A DNA stretch of 64,000 nt from Golubevia sp. BC0850 (lineage: Eukaryota > Basidiomycota > Exobasidiomycetes > Golubeviales > Golubeviaceae): the NCBI GenBank assembly GCA_012976225.1, contig JAAVVG010000024.1:1-64000 (forward strand), read 5' to 3'. This document shows positions 33,676 to 45,002 of the stretch, piece after piece. The stretch's first letter is position 1; each line of letters begins with the position of its first letter. Position numbers and translations under genes: made by a program. The notes beneath the pieces were generated by a model that worked only from the letters and a program-made list of their open reading frames with translations, was not told the origin of the DNA and made no database searches.

Positions 33676-35412
33676 TCAAGGTCTGCCAGCCAAACTTCCC
33701 AACATCCAACCTAAATCTCCCTGAGCACCACCACCTCTGCTCAACCACCAAACCGACAAGATCGCCACGACGACCATTTCCGAAATTCCAGCAATCAAAC
33801 TTCCAGCACCGAAAGAGATCAAAGAAGACCAGATCAGACCCAAAAGACGATCCAAGACCGCTCCTACAGTTCGTTTCGTTCTCCAAAGTGGATCAATCTT
33901 GTATGGATTCGAAGATGAGAGTTGGAGTGAAGTTGAAGTTGGTTGAAGCGATGGGAGTTGAAGCAGGATAGTGACTGGTTTGTGATCGGAATGCTAGAGG
34001 AGGAAGGATGTGAGGAAAGTTTAGTTTCAATATTAGGATGTATGCCGGACGAGAATCGTCATACTCACAGTGTAGGACATGATACTCCTGTAAAGCTCAA
34101 CTTTAATCCCATCAATTCCATCTCCGATTCTTCCATTGAACAAAATCCTATCTGTCCAACCTGGAACTCTCTTCCCACTCAACTCGAGCGGATTAATCTG
34201 TTTTCCATCCTGATCTTTCTCCTTTCCTTCCCTCATAACCTTGAATTTATACGTCGGACCAAATCCACATTCACTCAAAGGAGGTTCCGTTAAACCTTGA
34301 AAGACTCTACTAGGTTCAGCCAGTCTTTCAATAGACAGCTGATCATAAGCAGCCAAAGTTTTAAAGTCTTGTTGATTGATCTTTCGTTTGATATCAACTT
34401 TTTTGAGTTTGTCTTGTGAAGCACCTTTTCTCAACAGAGAACTCTGAGGAGAAGTATTGAAAGCGATTCTATAATTCAAATCTCCAAAGATGAATAGATG
34501 AGTTGTGTCATAAACAGAATAATCATTTGAGTCCAAAGCTTTTGAAGGAGCCACATCTTTCTTTGCAGTCGAATCACTAGTCTCCTTCGAAACCCCTTCT
34601 TTCTCATATTTCTCAGTCAAAGAAGCTAAATCTGCAGGTCCACCCCCACCAGAACCATTGGGATTGCTTTGAACAGGTGGTAAAGCTTTAACCGAATCCT
34701 TTGAGAAAACCAATCTTTGAACTATATTCTTCCAATCCAAGTTCCTTCTCTTGACCATATGATCATGAGCTGCAAGATGAGCACAAGCAAAAGTTAAGAC
34801 TTCATCTGGAGGAGATAAGCTGGTTCCCTCTGCTGATTTCCCAATTATATCTTCTCCCTTCAATACGATTCTAACTCCAACTGCACCTTTGTTTCCCATC
34901 AATCCTACCAATCCGGTCCCTGCGTTTCCGATTCTGACTTCTTTGACTCTTGAAACCAAACTGACCTTGGCTTGATCCTTAGATCTCTCTCTACCGTAAA
35001 CGTAAACTACTAAACCGACCATACTGGATTTACCTAACAAGGTGTAATTCTCTGGACCACCTCCAATTGGATATTTACCATTATCAGATAAAGTTAAAGC
35101 TGAATGTGGGCGTAGAGTTTGCCTGATTTGAGTATCTGTCTTTGAGATTGCGTCTGAAGCTAAAGTAGAAGATGAGAATCCGACGTCTAAAGGTAGAAGT
35201 TCTTGAAAGCCTATAGCGTAAATGTCAGGTGGATCACGTTGCTGAATGTGAGTCTGTAAATTTGGTGAAAGAGTTGGGATTAACCAAGAAGTTAAATCTG
35301 GCTGAGAAGAGGCTGTCCCTTGAAGGTTGCAGTTGAAAGTAGCGATTTGAACTCTCAATCCATTAGGTAGCACGTTGCTCTTGTTTGATGTAGGCGATAA
35401 TGATGTCGTCAT
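33676..35412 (-). CDS. Inositol polyphosphate 5-phosphatase with a C-terminal membrane anchor
   Basis: Removes the 5-phosphate of phosphoinositides. Two exons (35412-34069, 33993-33676) give 553 aa. All catalytic blocks are present: VQIATFNCNLQG, PDIYAIGFQELLPLD, LMGNKGAVGVRI, FACAHLAAHDHMVKRRNLDW, FIFGDLNYRI, GFGPTYKFK, PGWTDRILF and SDHKPVT (split by the intron). A long Ser/Gly/Lys-rich loop separates the HDHM and GDLN blocks. After the catalytic domain come basic residues and two hydrophobic segments (LLGLIWSSLISFGAGSLIAG and MVVVAILSVWWLS), which would tether it to a membrane. There is no Sac1 domain, so it is a stand-alone 5-phosphatase of the Inp54-like layout. Confidence 0.92.
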
Positions 35413-36392
35413 CGTTGGACTTAGAAGAGGAAGAAGAGAAAAGAGGAGGAGGAGGATGGGAAAGAAGAGATAGCGTACTCAAAAGAGCGGGGTATAAGTG
35501 TTCTCACGAGCAGCATCTGCCTTCTGAAAGGTATCATCCCCTTCTTCTAAAGCTCTCTGAAAGACAAAGAGAGCAAGTACCACAAACAAAATCCAAGGTT
35601 CAAGAGAAAAACAGTGGTGGGAGTGAGAGCTTTTTCATCTCGACCTTTCTTCGTCACAACTCGCATCCTCTTCTCTCTTTCTCTCTTTACCTTCTTCACT
35701 TTCGATTTTCGAATTTCTCTCTTCTTTCCATCTTCTAGTCGTTCACTTCCATCACTCATTCTTCTCCCAATCTTCTTTGATTCTTTTCTTCCACTTCGTA
35801 GCAGCTCTTCATCTCCCAACTTCTTCAAACATCTCAGCCGCAGCTTCTGTTCCCCCTTGTTTCTCTTCCTCTTCCTCGCTTGTTTCCCTCGTTTCGTCTT
35901 TCAGTATTCTCGCATTCTTGTAACAATGACGCAACAAAGAAATCGATCTTCTCTTGTTCTGTTCGTCCTGACTCCTGTTCACTACGTCGTTTCCACACTC
36001 TCAGAATCAGTCAGTCACCGTTTGAAAAATGGAAGTGTCGACGGAATAATATATAAAGACACAAATCACAGTTGCTTCAAAACAGAATGAGTATCCGAAT
36101 CCAACAGTTTTTTCTTGCTTTTCGTTTGTTTGGTACAACAGTAAGGGAATGATGACTTTGATGGTGAATGATCATGATGATGGGCGGAGGGGAAACATAG
36201 ACAGAAGAGGATATCATGAACTAGGCGTTAAGAAAGAGCAGGTAAGGGAGAAAAGAGTCAAGTGAAGAGAAAGGAGTTGCGAAATCGTGGAGAACGTTCT
36301 GTCGATCGAACCTCTTGCCAAGATGAACCTTGAAAAGAGGTGATGAGGCCTTAAGAAAGCACTCGGACAAGAGAGAGGTCCAACGAGAGAGA
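35413..36392. other. Intergenic; possible 5' leader exon of the 5-phosphatase gene
   Basis: On the minus strand strong acceptors occur near 35560 (TCTTTCAG) and 35420 (CTCTTCTAAG), upstream of the 5-phosphatase start, so its 5' UTR may be spliced. A Lys/Arg-rich open frame at 35547-35828 (minus) and a Phe/Leu/Ser-rich one opposite are low-complexity and not annotated. The right side holds the 3' end of the alcohol oxidase gene. Confidence 0.3.
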
Positions 36393-39300
36393 TCAGGCAG
36401 CTGGGTGCTTTAGAGCGTAAGGAACTCCGATGTCTTCGGCGACCATGTGAGCACTGTTGAGAGAAAGTGAGAGAAAGTTGGAAGGGGGTGAAGGTCAGAC
36501 AAGTGAAGCACGAGGCAAAATGTCCAATACACTACTTACCACTTCTCGGCGATCATGAGAGCTGAAGAGTAAGTGTTGGTTCCAAGGTTGTCTGGGCAGA
36601 TCGATAGATCTCCGACACGAAGGTTTTGAGTACCGTAAGGACGAAGTCTGGCATCCAATACTCCCATCTGTTGGAAAAGAAGGGGAAGAGTCGAAGTCAT
36701 AGTCAGAGCTGGAGAAGATCGGCTATCTTACAGTGAACAACTCTAGTTGTAGAAAGAGTGAAAAGAAAACTCACCTTATCTCTTGGAGCCATGGCACACG
36801 TTCCGAGGGAGTGCCAAGTGGTTTCGGTGTGGTCACGAACCCATTGTTCGATGGCTTTGTCGTCTTCCTTGGAGTAGACAACCTTCTTTCTTCTAGTCTC
36901 CTCCCAAGTAGCCTCGTCGTATGGCTGAGCCCAGTTTCCTTGAGCAATACCGCAGGACAGAGCCTTTGGTCCTTGGATCTTTCTTGAAGTAGCGACGGTA
37001 AGATCGACACAACGAGCCGGAGACGATGGATGGAAGTGAGGGTGGAGGGACTAGAAAGAAGGAGAAAGAAGAGATGATAAGAGATTGGACGGAGAGAAGG
37101 CATAAGAAAGATGAGGCGTCAACAACTTACAGTGAGTTCTCCTCTGAAACCATCCATACGACGACCGATCTCTCTGGCAACCTTGAAACCCCAGACCATT
37201 GGTGGCACGTCACGACTGAATGAAGAGTGAAACAGAAAGGGTGGTAGAGTCAGAGAGAGCTCACCTCAATCGGTCATCAAAGGTGGGAAGGGATGAAGAA
37301 CTCACGAGTCATTCATGAAACCAGCATCGAAGATAGGTGTATCGTAAGGGTCGGCACTTCTGATCTGAATGGAACCACGAGAGAATGGGTATTCGAGGTA
37401 GTTGAACATGGTGTAGTACTGAGAGAGGAGAAGAGTAAGGAAAGGGTAAGGAGCCGTCAGTTCGAGTTTGAGATTGAAGTTCTGACCCGTCCTCAACTTC
37501 TTTTAGAAAGCACTCACCTTTCCTGGTGGCACATGAGCGTGATCACCGAAGAAACCAGAAATGATACTGGTGAACATGACTGGCTTGTCAGGCTGCCGAA
37601 GAGATAGAGGTGAGAAGGTGGAGCAGAGGAGATCAGAAATGGAAAAAAAAGAAAAGACCAAAGTTAAGCTGTCGAATTCTTCTCAACTCACCTTGTTTTT
37701 GAAGTATGAATCCCAACCGTCTCTCCATTCTGGCCAAGTTCTGCACATCTCCTCGTTCTCCTCCTCGGTGGGTCTGAGTTTGGCTCCAGCGTCGATACCG
37801 TTGGAAGCGACCAATCCCTTTCCTCCAGTTGCTTCCCACTGCTTGAAGAGTTCGTCTTGAACATCAGCGTGACCTCTGGTGAACTCATCGGTGGTGATTT
37901 CGGAAGGATCGGCACGGAAAGTTTGGAATGTGACTGAAGAAGAGAGAAGCAGAGAAAGAAATGAGAGAGAAGTCAGAGAGGTCCTTTTATAACTCGAACT
38001 TTCGAACTTCTGACTTGACTGTTACTCACGGTAGTGATCTTGAAAGTTCTTTCCGACCCAAGGTAAGTCTGAGACACACTTGATTCCGAGGGATTCAAGG
38101 TACTTCTTGTCACCAACACCAGATCTTTGAAGGATACAGGGAGAACCTAGAGTTCCAGCGTTCAAGATGACCTGCTTGCGAGCTTTGACAATCTTTGAAC
38201 GTGGCTTGTCTCCTTCTCCAACGTTTCTGACTGGAACGAATTCAACTCCAACGGCCTTGGTTCCTTCGAAAATGACTCTCTTGACTCTGGATTGGGTCTT
38301 GAGATGCAAGTTGGTCTGTTGAAGGTGGAAGAGGGACAAAGTCAGTATGGATCAAAGCTTGAGTCAACGAGGTAAAGCGTTAATGACACTCACGTTGGTT
38401 TCCATGTGATTGTGAATGAAACCGTGAGCGGAATCGGAACGGCGACCAGTGTCCTTGTTGATCCACTTCATCCAGATTTCGGAACCGTGAGCGGTCTTGA
38501 GATCTGAGAGGTGTATGTATTATGTATTGTGGAGATGGGAGATGAAGATCTCAGCAACAAGGTAAGAGGATTTTGGTTGAGAAGGACAACAACTCACCTT
38601 GAAGATCGTTGGTGAACGGAATTCCAATAGCTTCGGCAGAACGAAGGTAATCATGAGCAAGAGGGGTCTGAGGAAAGGAGTCAAAGGGGGATGGTGATCA
38701 GAAACGGAAGAAGAGTTTGGAGGTCGATGTTAGAACAATCACGATTTGACCTCCGAAGCTCTGAGCGATTTCTCCTCCGGTACCGTGGATCTCTGGATTC
38801 TGGCAAGGACGTTGATAGTTCTCAAAGTTACTGGTGACAAGGAAAGGGATGGAGGAAGGTCAAAGGTGAGAAAGAGGTTGTCGAAAAGAAAATATCGCTG
38901 GAGTAGTGAGGACTTACCGCATGTATGGAATCTGGGAAAAGAGGAGAATGAAGCAAGACCGATCAAATGAAGAAGAAGGTCAGAGAACTGAGAAATTACG
39001 AATCAGCGTTCATCGACCGTGACTCACTAGCTGTTCGGCTCTCCATCCTTCGGTGTTGAAGTCATCCCAGTCGGAAGCTGAAGCTCTGGTGTACATCAAG
39101 AAGTTGATGGACGAACCTCCTCCGAGGATGTTGGCGGCTGGAACGATGGCACGACGACCTAGCAGATGCTCGGATGGCTCAGCTCTGTAGAAAGTAGCCT
39201 TCTTGGATTCCAAACTCATGTTGTGAGGAAAGACGGCAGGCTGAGAAGGTAAATAAGAAAAAATGGAGAAGAGATGGAGAAAAGATGGACAAGTCAGTCA

Positions 39301-39689
39301 ACAGAGTCAACGGCTTCACTACTTCCCCCTCCCTTCTACTTACTCTGTAAACCCACGGGTCATTATAGTTATTGTGGCCAGCCTCGACTTAGAAGGCAGT
39401 GAAAAGAAAGGGAAGAGGATAGAGGTGGGAGAAGTCAGACGTCGACTCATGTGAAGACGTCGACTCATGTGAGAGGTGGGAGACAGATTCGATTCGCTCA
39501 CCTAACAAGACTTGAAGGTTTGGATCAGCTCTGGCCATTCTTCCAGCGACACAGCACCCTGATAGAAGAAAGGAAAAGAATGGAAAGTCAACAATCAGGT
39601 CAAAGGATTTAAGCGGGATGTAGAGCAGACCACCTACCTGAAGATCCTCCTCCGCAGACAATGACATCGACTTCATCTGGAATACCCAT
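36393..39689 (-). CDS. AOX1: Alcohol (methanol) oxidase, GMC oxidoreductase
   Basis: FAD enzyme oxidising short primary alcohols to aldehydes with H2O2 release. Sixteen exons run from 39689 to 36393 and give 637 aa. Landmarks are MGIPDEVDVIVCGGGSSGCC (FAD fold), AGHNNYNDPWVYRPAVFPHNM, the GMC signature AANILGGGSSINFLMYTRAS, NFENYQRP, VILNAGTLGSPCILQRSGVG (second GMC signature), QWEATGGKGLVASNGIDAGA, the catalytic-His block HTETTWHSLGTCAM (His about 562) and YGTQNLRVGDLSICPDNLGT. Exon 5 (38931-38918) is a 14-nt microexon coding IPYMR. The C-terminus YALKHPAA is not a peroxisomal PTS1 such as ARF or SKL, and no signal peptide is seen. A TATA-like GATAAAAG lies near 39817-39824. Confidence 0.95.
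39421..39483 (+). repeat. 18-bp tandem repeat flanked by 12-bp direct repeats
   Basis: Copies AGACGTCGACTCATGTGA lie at 39437-39454 and 39455-39472 and are identical. The 12-mer AGAGGTGGGAGA stands at both 39421-39432 and 39472-39483. The whole lies in intron 2 of the alcohol oxidase gene. Confidence 0.85.
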
Positions 39690-40628
39690 GATGAATTAGT
39701 ATGTTGAAATCGATTTGAAATAGAAAAGTTGGGATTGGGGTTGGTTGGAGAGAAAAGTGGATTGAGTGGTAGTGGAGAGTAGAGTGAAGTTCTCTGAGGG
39801 GAAGAGGGAAGCGAGGCTTTTATCTTCAGTCGAAAGTGCCTCCTTTTAAACCAATTTCGACCACTCATTCGGAAAAGACGACTCAATAAAGGTCACGCGC
39901 CAGAAGTACCTCCAGGCTCCAAGTGCTCGATCCTCTAGTTCCTGTACAAGGGGATTGCTCACACCGGAAAACGGAACCAGTGACCTGTTAAAAAAAAGAG
40001 ACGAGACCGCGATGGCCCTTCATTTTCCAATTTTTCCATGAAGGAAATTCTATCTTCCAGCAGAAAAACTGTACCAAGTAAAGACAAGCATCTATCCTAA
40101 CCAGCTATGCTGGGACAGAGACATGGGACAAAAGTTAGAAGAAGATGGATAACTCGGCAGAGCTGAGAAATTTGATCACCTGTCATAATAGTGTTTGCTT
40201 TGTTTTCCGGGGTCCAAACGTAAAAATGTTGAGATGAGTGGAACGAGAGGCCGAAAGTTGGAAGAACGAAGAAGCGTCTCTTGCGTGGTCACCCAAGCCT
40301 TCGTTCTCCCTTCACAACCTGCAACAAACAACAACGATTTTCTTCCTCTTTGATCAACTGTTGAAATTGAGTTCCAGATCCCAGAAATAAGGAAAAGCAG
40401 CTCTGAATCTGGACGTGGAAGTTGGTGGTCTGCAAATCGTCTCTGACACTAATTGGAGGGCAGCTTGAGGCAATTTCAATGATCGCGCATTGGAACTTGG
40501 ACCTACAAATCAGTAGAGCTCAAAAGTGTGTGTTTTGCTCTCTTCTAGAGAAGCAGTTCATCAAACAGCAACAAAGAGATGAGAAACAAAGAGATCGAAT
40601 TCAATTATTTAGAGGCTAAAGGAAGAAT
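39690..40628. other. Intergenic, alcohol oxidase promoter side
   Basis: No coding exon or RNA gene was recognised. It holds the alcohol oxidase promoter, with a TATA-like GATAAAAG on the minus strand at 39817-39824, and the 3' region of the gene ending at 40629. Confidence 0.4.
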
Positions 40629-40713
40629 TTAACAGAAGGTAATCTCAATTCCAGTAGAACCAGCACGGCATTGTTCTGGCTTTCCACCTTCAGTTTCGGA
40701 ATCTGATCGAAGC

Positions 40714-40761
<48 letters not shown>

Positions 40762-41522
40762 AGCGTCAGAAAAGCAGATCATGGCCACTACCCAAAGAGC
40801 TACAAGACGCTCTTCAAATCACTCACCTAAGAAAGCACCAGGACAGGCTTGGGCAGAGTCACCGGTACATTGTCCAGGGTTGTTACCACAGGATCCAGTG
40901 AATCTGTAGTTCATTGGGTACTTGAATTGATGGTTTCCGAGGTCTCCACCAGTGTTCTTGTCCTTTCCGTCAAGAAGAGAGTAGTTGGCAGCGTTCTGGT
41001 CGTTTCCATCTGGGTTACCTGGGTCAGTCAAGGTGAACTCGACGGTTCCACAGTTGAGACCTGAGAAGCCACAGTCCTTGTAGTTGGACATCCCTGTTGT
41101 TGGAAGAAACACAGAATGTTGGCAGACATGCTTGTCAATTCCCGTTTCCCTTCTGAAGTCTGGCTCTTTTGCCTGAGAAAACGTAAATTTTGAGTACTCA
41201 CAAGCTACACCTCCGAGGATTCTGTCGTAGGTTCCAGATCCCATGGCGTTTTGACCAGAAGTGCTGGTGGCAAAGACGGCATCTCCAGAACCACAGTTGT
41301 TGATCAACTGAAGATGGGGAGAGGGCGAAAGAAGAAGATATGGAGAAGAAAACATGAAGAAGAAGGAGGGAGAGAAAAAAAATAAGAGAGAGAGAGTGGG
41401 AAACGTGAGCAGATGAATCTTAAAATCTCAGCCCCTTGTTTACTCACAGTGACTTGGTGGCTCTCAGCATAGACTGAGGCGATTAGACCAGCCATGGCGA
41501 TGATTGAAGCCTTAGAGAACAT
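40629..41522 (-). CDS. Small secreted glycopeptide-like, Cys-rich protein
   Basis: Four exons (41522-41448, 41307-41202, 41093-40827, 40702-40629) give 173 aa. The signal peptide is MFSKASIIAMAGLIASVYA. The mature part begins ESHQVTLINNCGSGDAVFAT, then GGVAWMSNYKDCGFSG, NCGTVEFTLTDPGNPDGNDQ, ANYSLLDG, CTGDSAQACPGAFL and ends GIEITFC. This is the pattern of a fungal extracellular family of thaumatin-like size, often named glycopeptide, whose role is unknown. Nine cysteines are visible. Intron 3 contains an (AG)19 microsatellite, CT in the sense strand. A TATA-like box lies about 95 bp upstream. Confidence 0.85.
40721..40758 (+). repeat. (AG)19 microsatellite
   Basis: 38 bases of uninterrupted AG in intron 3 of the secreted protein gene (40703-40826). 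In the transcript it is (CT)19 lying 18 bases before the GATCAG acceptor. Confidence 0.97.
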
Positions 41523-42430
41523 CTTTGTTGGTTGTTGAGTTTGATTTGTTGAATCAGAAAGAAGAGAGAAGTTGAGTCGTTGATGGAGAATTGAGAACGT
41601 CGAACTTTGGCCCGCTCTTATACCTTTCTTCGAGGGTCGAAATTCATGCTTTGATTTTCATGCTCATGCAATACATAGTTGGATACTAAGAGACTTGGAA
41701 CTCGTAATATTGATGGGATGTTTCCGAAGAGACAAGCTCGACTGCGGAACGATTTCTAAAAAAAGGAGCTCGACCGACGGAAGGGACGCCAAATTCCTGC
41801 CCTTTTCGATGACGACGCCAGACTTTCATTTATCTTCGACCTTGGCTAAGTCCTGCGCTGGAAAACACAGGAAAAGGCGAAGACTCTTAGTTCTCAAAAT
41901 AACAAGGTCTCCAATCAAGAACACAGAAGTGGGGAAGCACAGGAAAGATCGACTCATCCCTCCACGTTCCAATGCTTCCTCCCCATTCTTCCTTCATTCT
42001 CCTCTCTTCTCCGGTAAACAAGAAGGTTCTATGTAGAGGATATCTAGGTAACTCTGCGCTGACTTCAGACTCACAACTCTCCTGCTTGGTAGAGTGATTT
42101 ATTCTTCTTCCCCGGACCCCGTTGCAACTTGCCACTTCCCACCCAACGATCCCTGCCTTATTGAAACCTGCGAGGAGTGATTTTCCTTTCTTATCCAGGT
42201 GGTCAAATTGCAGTTGCTCAAATGCACGAGTGACCGAAATTGAGGTCTTGATTCTCGTCCATGGCATCAAGACTCGATGGTCGCTCTTTCACCAGAAGAG
42301 CCAAACTTTCACCTAAGAGTCTCCCTCCGATAGAAGCTCAGAAATCTGAATCTAAAAGTTGACAGAAAAAACCTAGCTGGTATATCATTACTGACTGGAG
42401 TCTTAGAGCCTCGATCTACATTCCCTCTTC
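41523..42430. other. Intergenic, promoter of the secreted protein gene
   Basis: A TATA-like TATAAGAG on the minus strand lies at 41615-41622. Nothing else was recognised. The right end is the 3' flank of Gtr2. Confidence 0.4.
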
Positions 42431-44779
42431 TCATCGCTCGTCCTTCTCATCTCCTTTTTGATCTCCGCCAAATTGCGCCATCTCGTAAAGTTGTTGAACT
42501 GCTCTTCGAAAGAAAGTCAAGTTGTAGTCCTGAGGAGATAACGCGGTGAAGAGAAGTAGAGTCAGGATCTGAGCAGTAAGGGATTTTCTTTGAGATCGGA
42601 ATTTCAAGAGGAGCAAATCTCCTTCACAACCGGGAGGTTAGACTCACTATAAGCCCGGCTTGTTTCGAGTAAGCTTCGGTTCTAAGAGTTGCTACCAGAG
42701 CTAAGTGACTGAAGAATCGAGAGAGGAGAGAGAAGAGATCAAAGCGATCAGGTTCTAGTCCATGCAAACCCTCGTTCATTGTTCCATGACGATAGAAAGT
42801 AATGACGCAAGGAAAAGACTCATCTCAAAAGTCTCTCCACTCAAAGAGAGAACTCACTTATTCATCTGCCAAAACCCAACCGTTGTATCCGGGTTCAATC
42901 TGGCAGAGCTAGCGGCATACCTTCCTTGATTCTTAATTTCATCTCCATCTTCTCCTTCATCTCGATCATCTCCATTTCCGTCTTGATTGAGGAAGGCATT
43001 GGGAGGTAAAGCTTCTTCTTGTTTCTGATTCTGGTTCTCTTCGATTTCATCAGGCCGTCTGCTTGGTAGATTGCTGTGAGATCATGAGCCAGAAAATGGG
43101 GGTCTTAGAATAAAGATTCGCTTTCTATGCAGCTCAACGTAAACTCACGAATAAAGAGAGCTCATTTCTCCCAAGAATGAAACGTATTCAGAAGCCACGT
43201 CGAAAGTTCCAGCGTCAAAAGGGCCTGCATCCAAACCTACGTAAGTTCGAGATGGAACATCCAGAAGAAGTACTTTATCGAAGGTGCAAGACTAAACGAG
43301 AAGGGGTGGGAGGGGGACAGTTAGAGAGGAAGGGAGAAATTGAGATCAGCTCCTTTTACCTCATCTCCAAGTGTTCCCTTCTCTTCAATTACTCACGTTA
43401 CATAGACTACTACAAACACTTTCCAGAGCTTCACCCAAAACCTTATGTACCAAAGCAGCTTGAACTCTACTAAAAGCAATGAAAACACTAGAATCGAAAA
43501 TGCTAGTCAGATGAAAGGTCAGAGGAACTGAGGTTTCCAAATTGATTTGAGAGAATTGAGAAGGGTTTGAAGGAGATGAAGAAGCTGAGTGATTCAGTTC
43601 GTTCGAATAGGAAGGGTTCGATGCATTTCTAGAAGAGGGACGATTGTTGTCGTCTGGATCTTTTTGATTGGAGTAGAGGAATGAGCCGGATGCATCTGAG
43701 AGGTCGTCAAAGATTCTTTGTTCTATGTCTCGTTGAGTGTCTGGAGGATGAGAGGAGAGAGGGAGATAGAAGGGTTGGAAGAAGAGGGCAGAGAGAGAGA
43801 AAGAGGATGATGAGGACTCAGGTTTCAGGGTTGAATCGGCAGGCTGGAAAGAAGGACCCGAAGCATGGGCTCCTATGAGTTTAGAATTGGGCAAATTAGA
43901 GTTCGAGGGAAAGGAGGGAAGAGGAACTAGCAAGGTTGCTGCGTCTGAGATTGCTGCGTTCCCACACCTCTATCTGCTTCTCTCTCTGCCCTCATTCGTC
44001 CATAGCACAACTGATTCATTCGATTTGAATGGAAAGAAACTCTTTTGAAGATCCTCAAGGTAGGAAACCCCAGCTCTCTTTCCGACTCCTCTTGTCCCCT
44101 ATCTCTACTGGTTAAACTCACCCCACTTATAATCATCACTCAAACCATCAACCTTATGAATGAAGACATGAAATTGACATTTGCTATTAACTCTATGAAC
44201 TTTGAGAATGGTTTCATGAAGAGTAGAAAGGGAATCAAAGTAATCATCCTGAGCATCTATGACAAAGATGATGGAATGAATTCGATGATAATCTGGTGGA
44301 CCTGCTTCTTCCCTCTCTTTCTGTTTCTCTTTCTCTGTGTCGGTAGTTGTTCCATTTGAATTAGGTTTCGACAAAGGTTCTGAAAAAGAATAAGGAAGAT
44401 TGCTTCCAGGTAAATCCCAAAATCTGATAGGATTGAAAGAATCGACTAACTTGAAATTTGATTTGGTTGTTGAATCTAAGAAGAGAGTGTCATTGGGAGA
44501 TAACCTTCCATGAACGACTTTTAAGATTGATGTCTTTCCAGATCTTCTAAGACCTGAAATTAGAATGTTTTGTCTGGGTAGAGCTGATCGAGTTGGAGAA
44601 GTGGAAGTGCAAGTTGTAGTGGTTGCAAAATTCAAGTTGGAGGTGGAAGTGGAAGCAATCGTTGAATCGTTGATTGGATTGGATGAAGTTGAATTGGCTG
44701 ATGATTTACCCTTCCTAGTGGAAGATCTATTCGAATTGGAAGTTGAAGAATGTCCGTAAAGAGCTCCAAGTGTTGACAT
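42431..44779 (-). CDS. GTR2: Rag-type GTPase Gtr2 (RagC/D), TORC1 control
   Basis: Forms a heterodimer with Gtr1 on the vacuole and signals amino-acid sufficiency to TORC1. Six exons (44779-44122, 43740-43397, 43291-43149, 43073-42858, 42708-42648, 42529-42431) give 506 aa. The N-terminal ~70 residues are Ser/Thr/Asn-rich. The G domain has the P-loop SGLRRSGKTS (residues 75-84), then FWDLPGSN (switch II), IIFVIDAQDDY and FIHKVDGLSDD. The C-terminal roadblock domain includes FHLTSIFDSSVFIAFSRV, SCTFDKVLLLDVPSRTYVG and SEYVSFLGEMSSLYS. Acidic Asn/Asp-rich inserts interrupt the C-terminal domain, so the protein exceeds yeast Gtr2 (341 aa). Intron 1 is 381 nt, long for this window. It is divergent from the gene at 45003. 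Confidence 0.93.
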
Positions 44780-45002
44780 GGTGGGCTCGCTGTGTGTGAA
44801 GGAAGCTGACTTCGATAGCCCCCTTGACTTCCTTTCCTACCTCCCACCCACTCATCCCAATCCTCAAGCATCTCCTGACATCTGAAAGAATTGAGAACGT
44901 AGAATTCAGCAAACAGGACATCCGGTATGTCTGCCTAATTCCACGATTCATTCAAATCAACACTTCAAGATTGTCATCCATCCCAGCAACCTCAATCTAC
45001 CG

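Noticed and set aside
35614-36090. 158-codon Phe/Ser/Leu-rich frame on the plus strand, and a Lys/Arg-rich frame opposite
   Set aside because: Low complexity from a T/C-rich tract, with no domain and no exon structure. At most a spliced 5' leader of the 5-phosphatase gene.
43741-44121. Gtr2 intron 1 retained as coding sequence
   Set aside because: Part of it is open, but splicing it out joins GLSDDYKW to DTQRDIEQ exactly as in the family.
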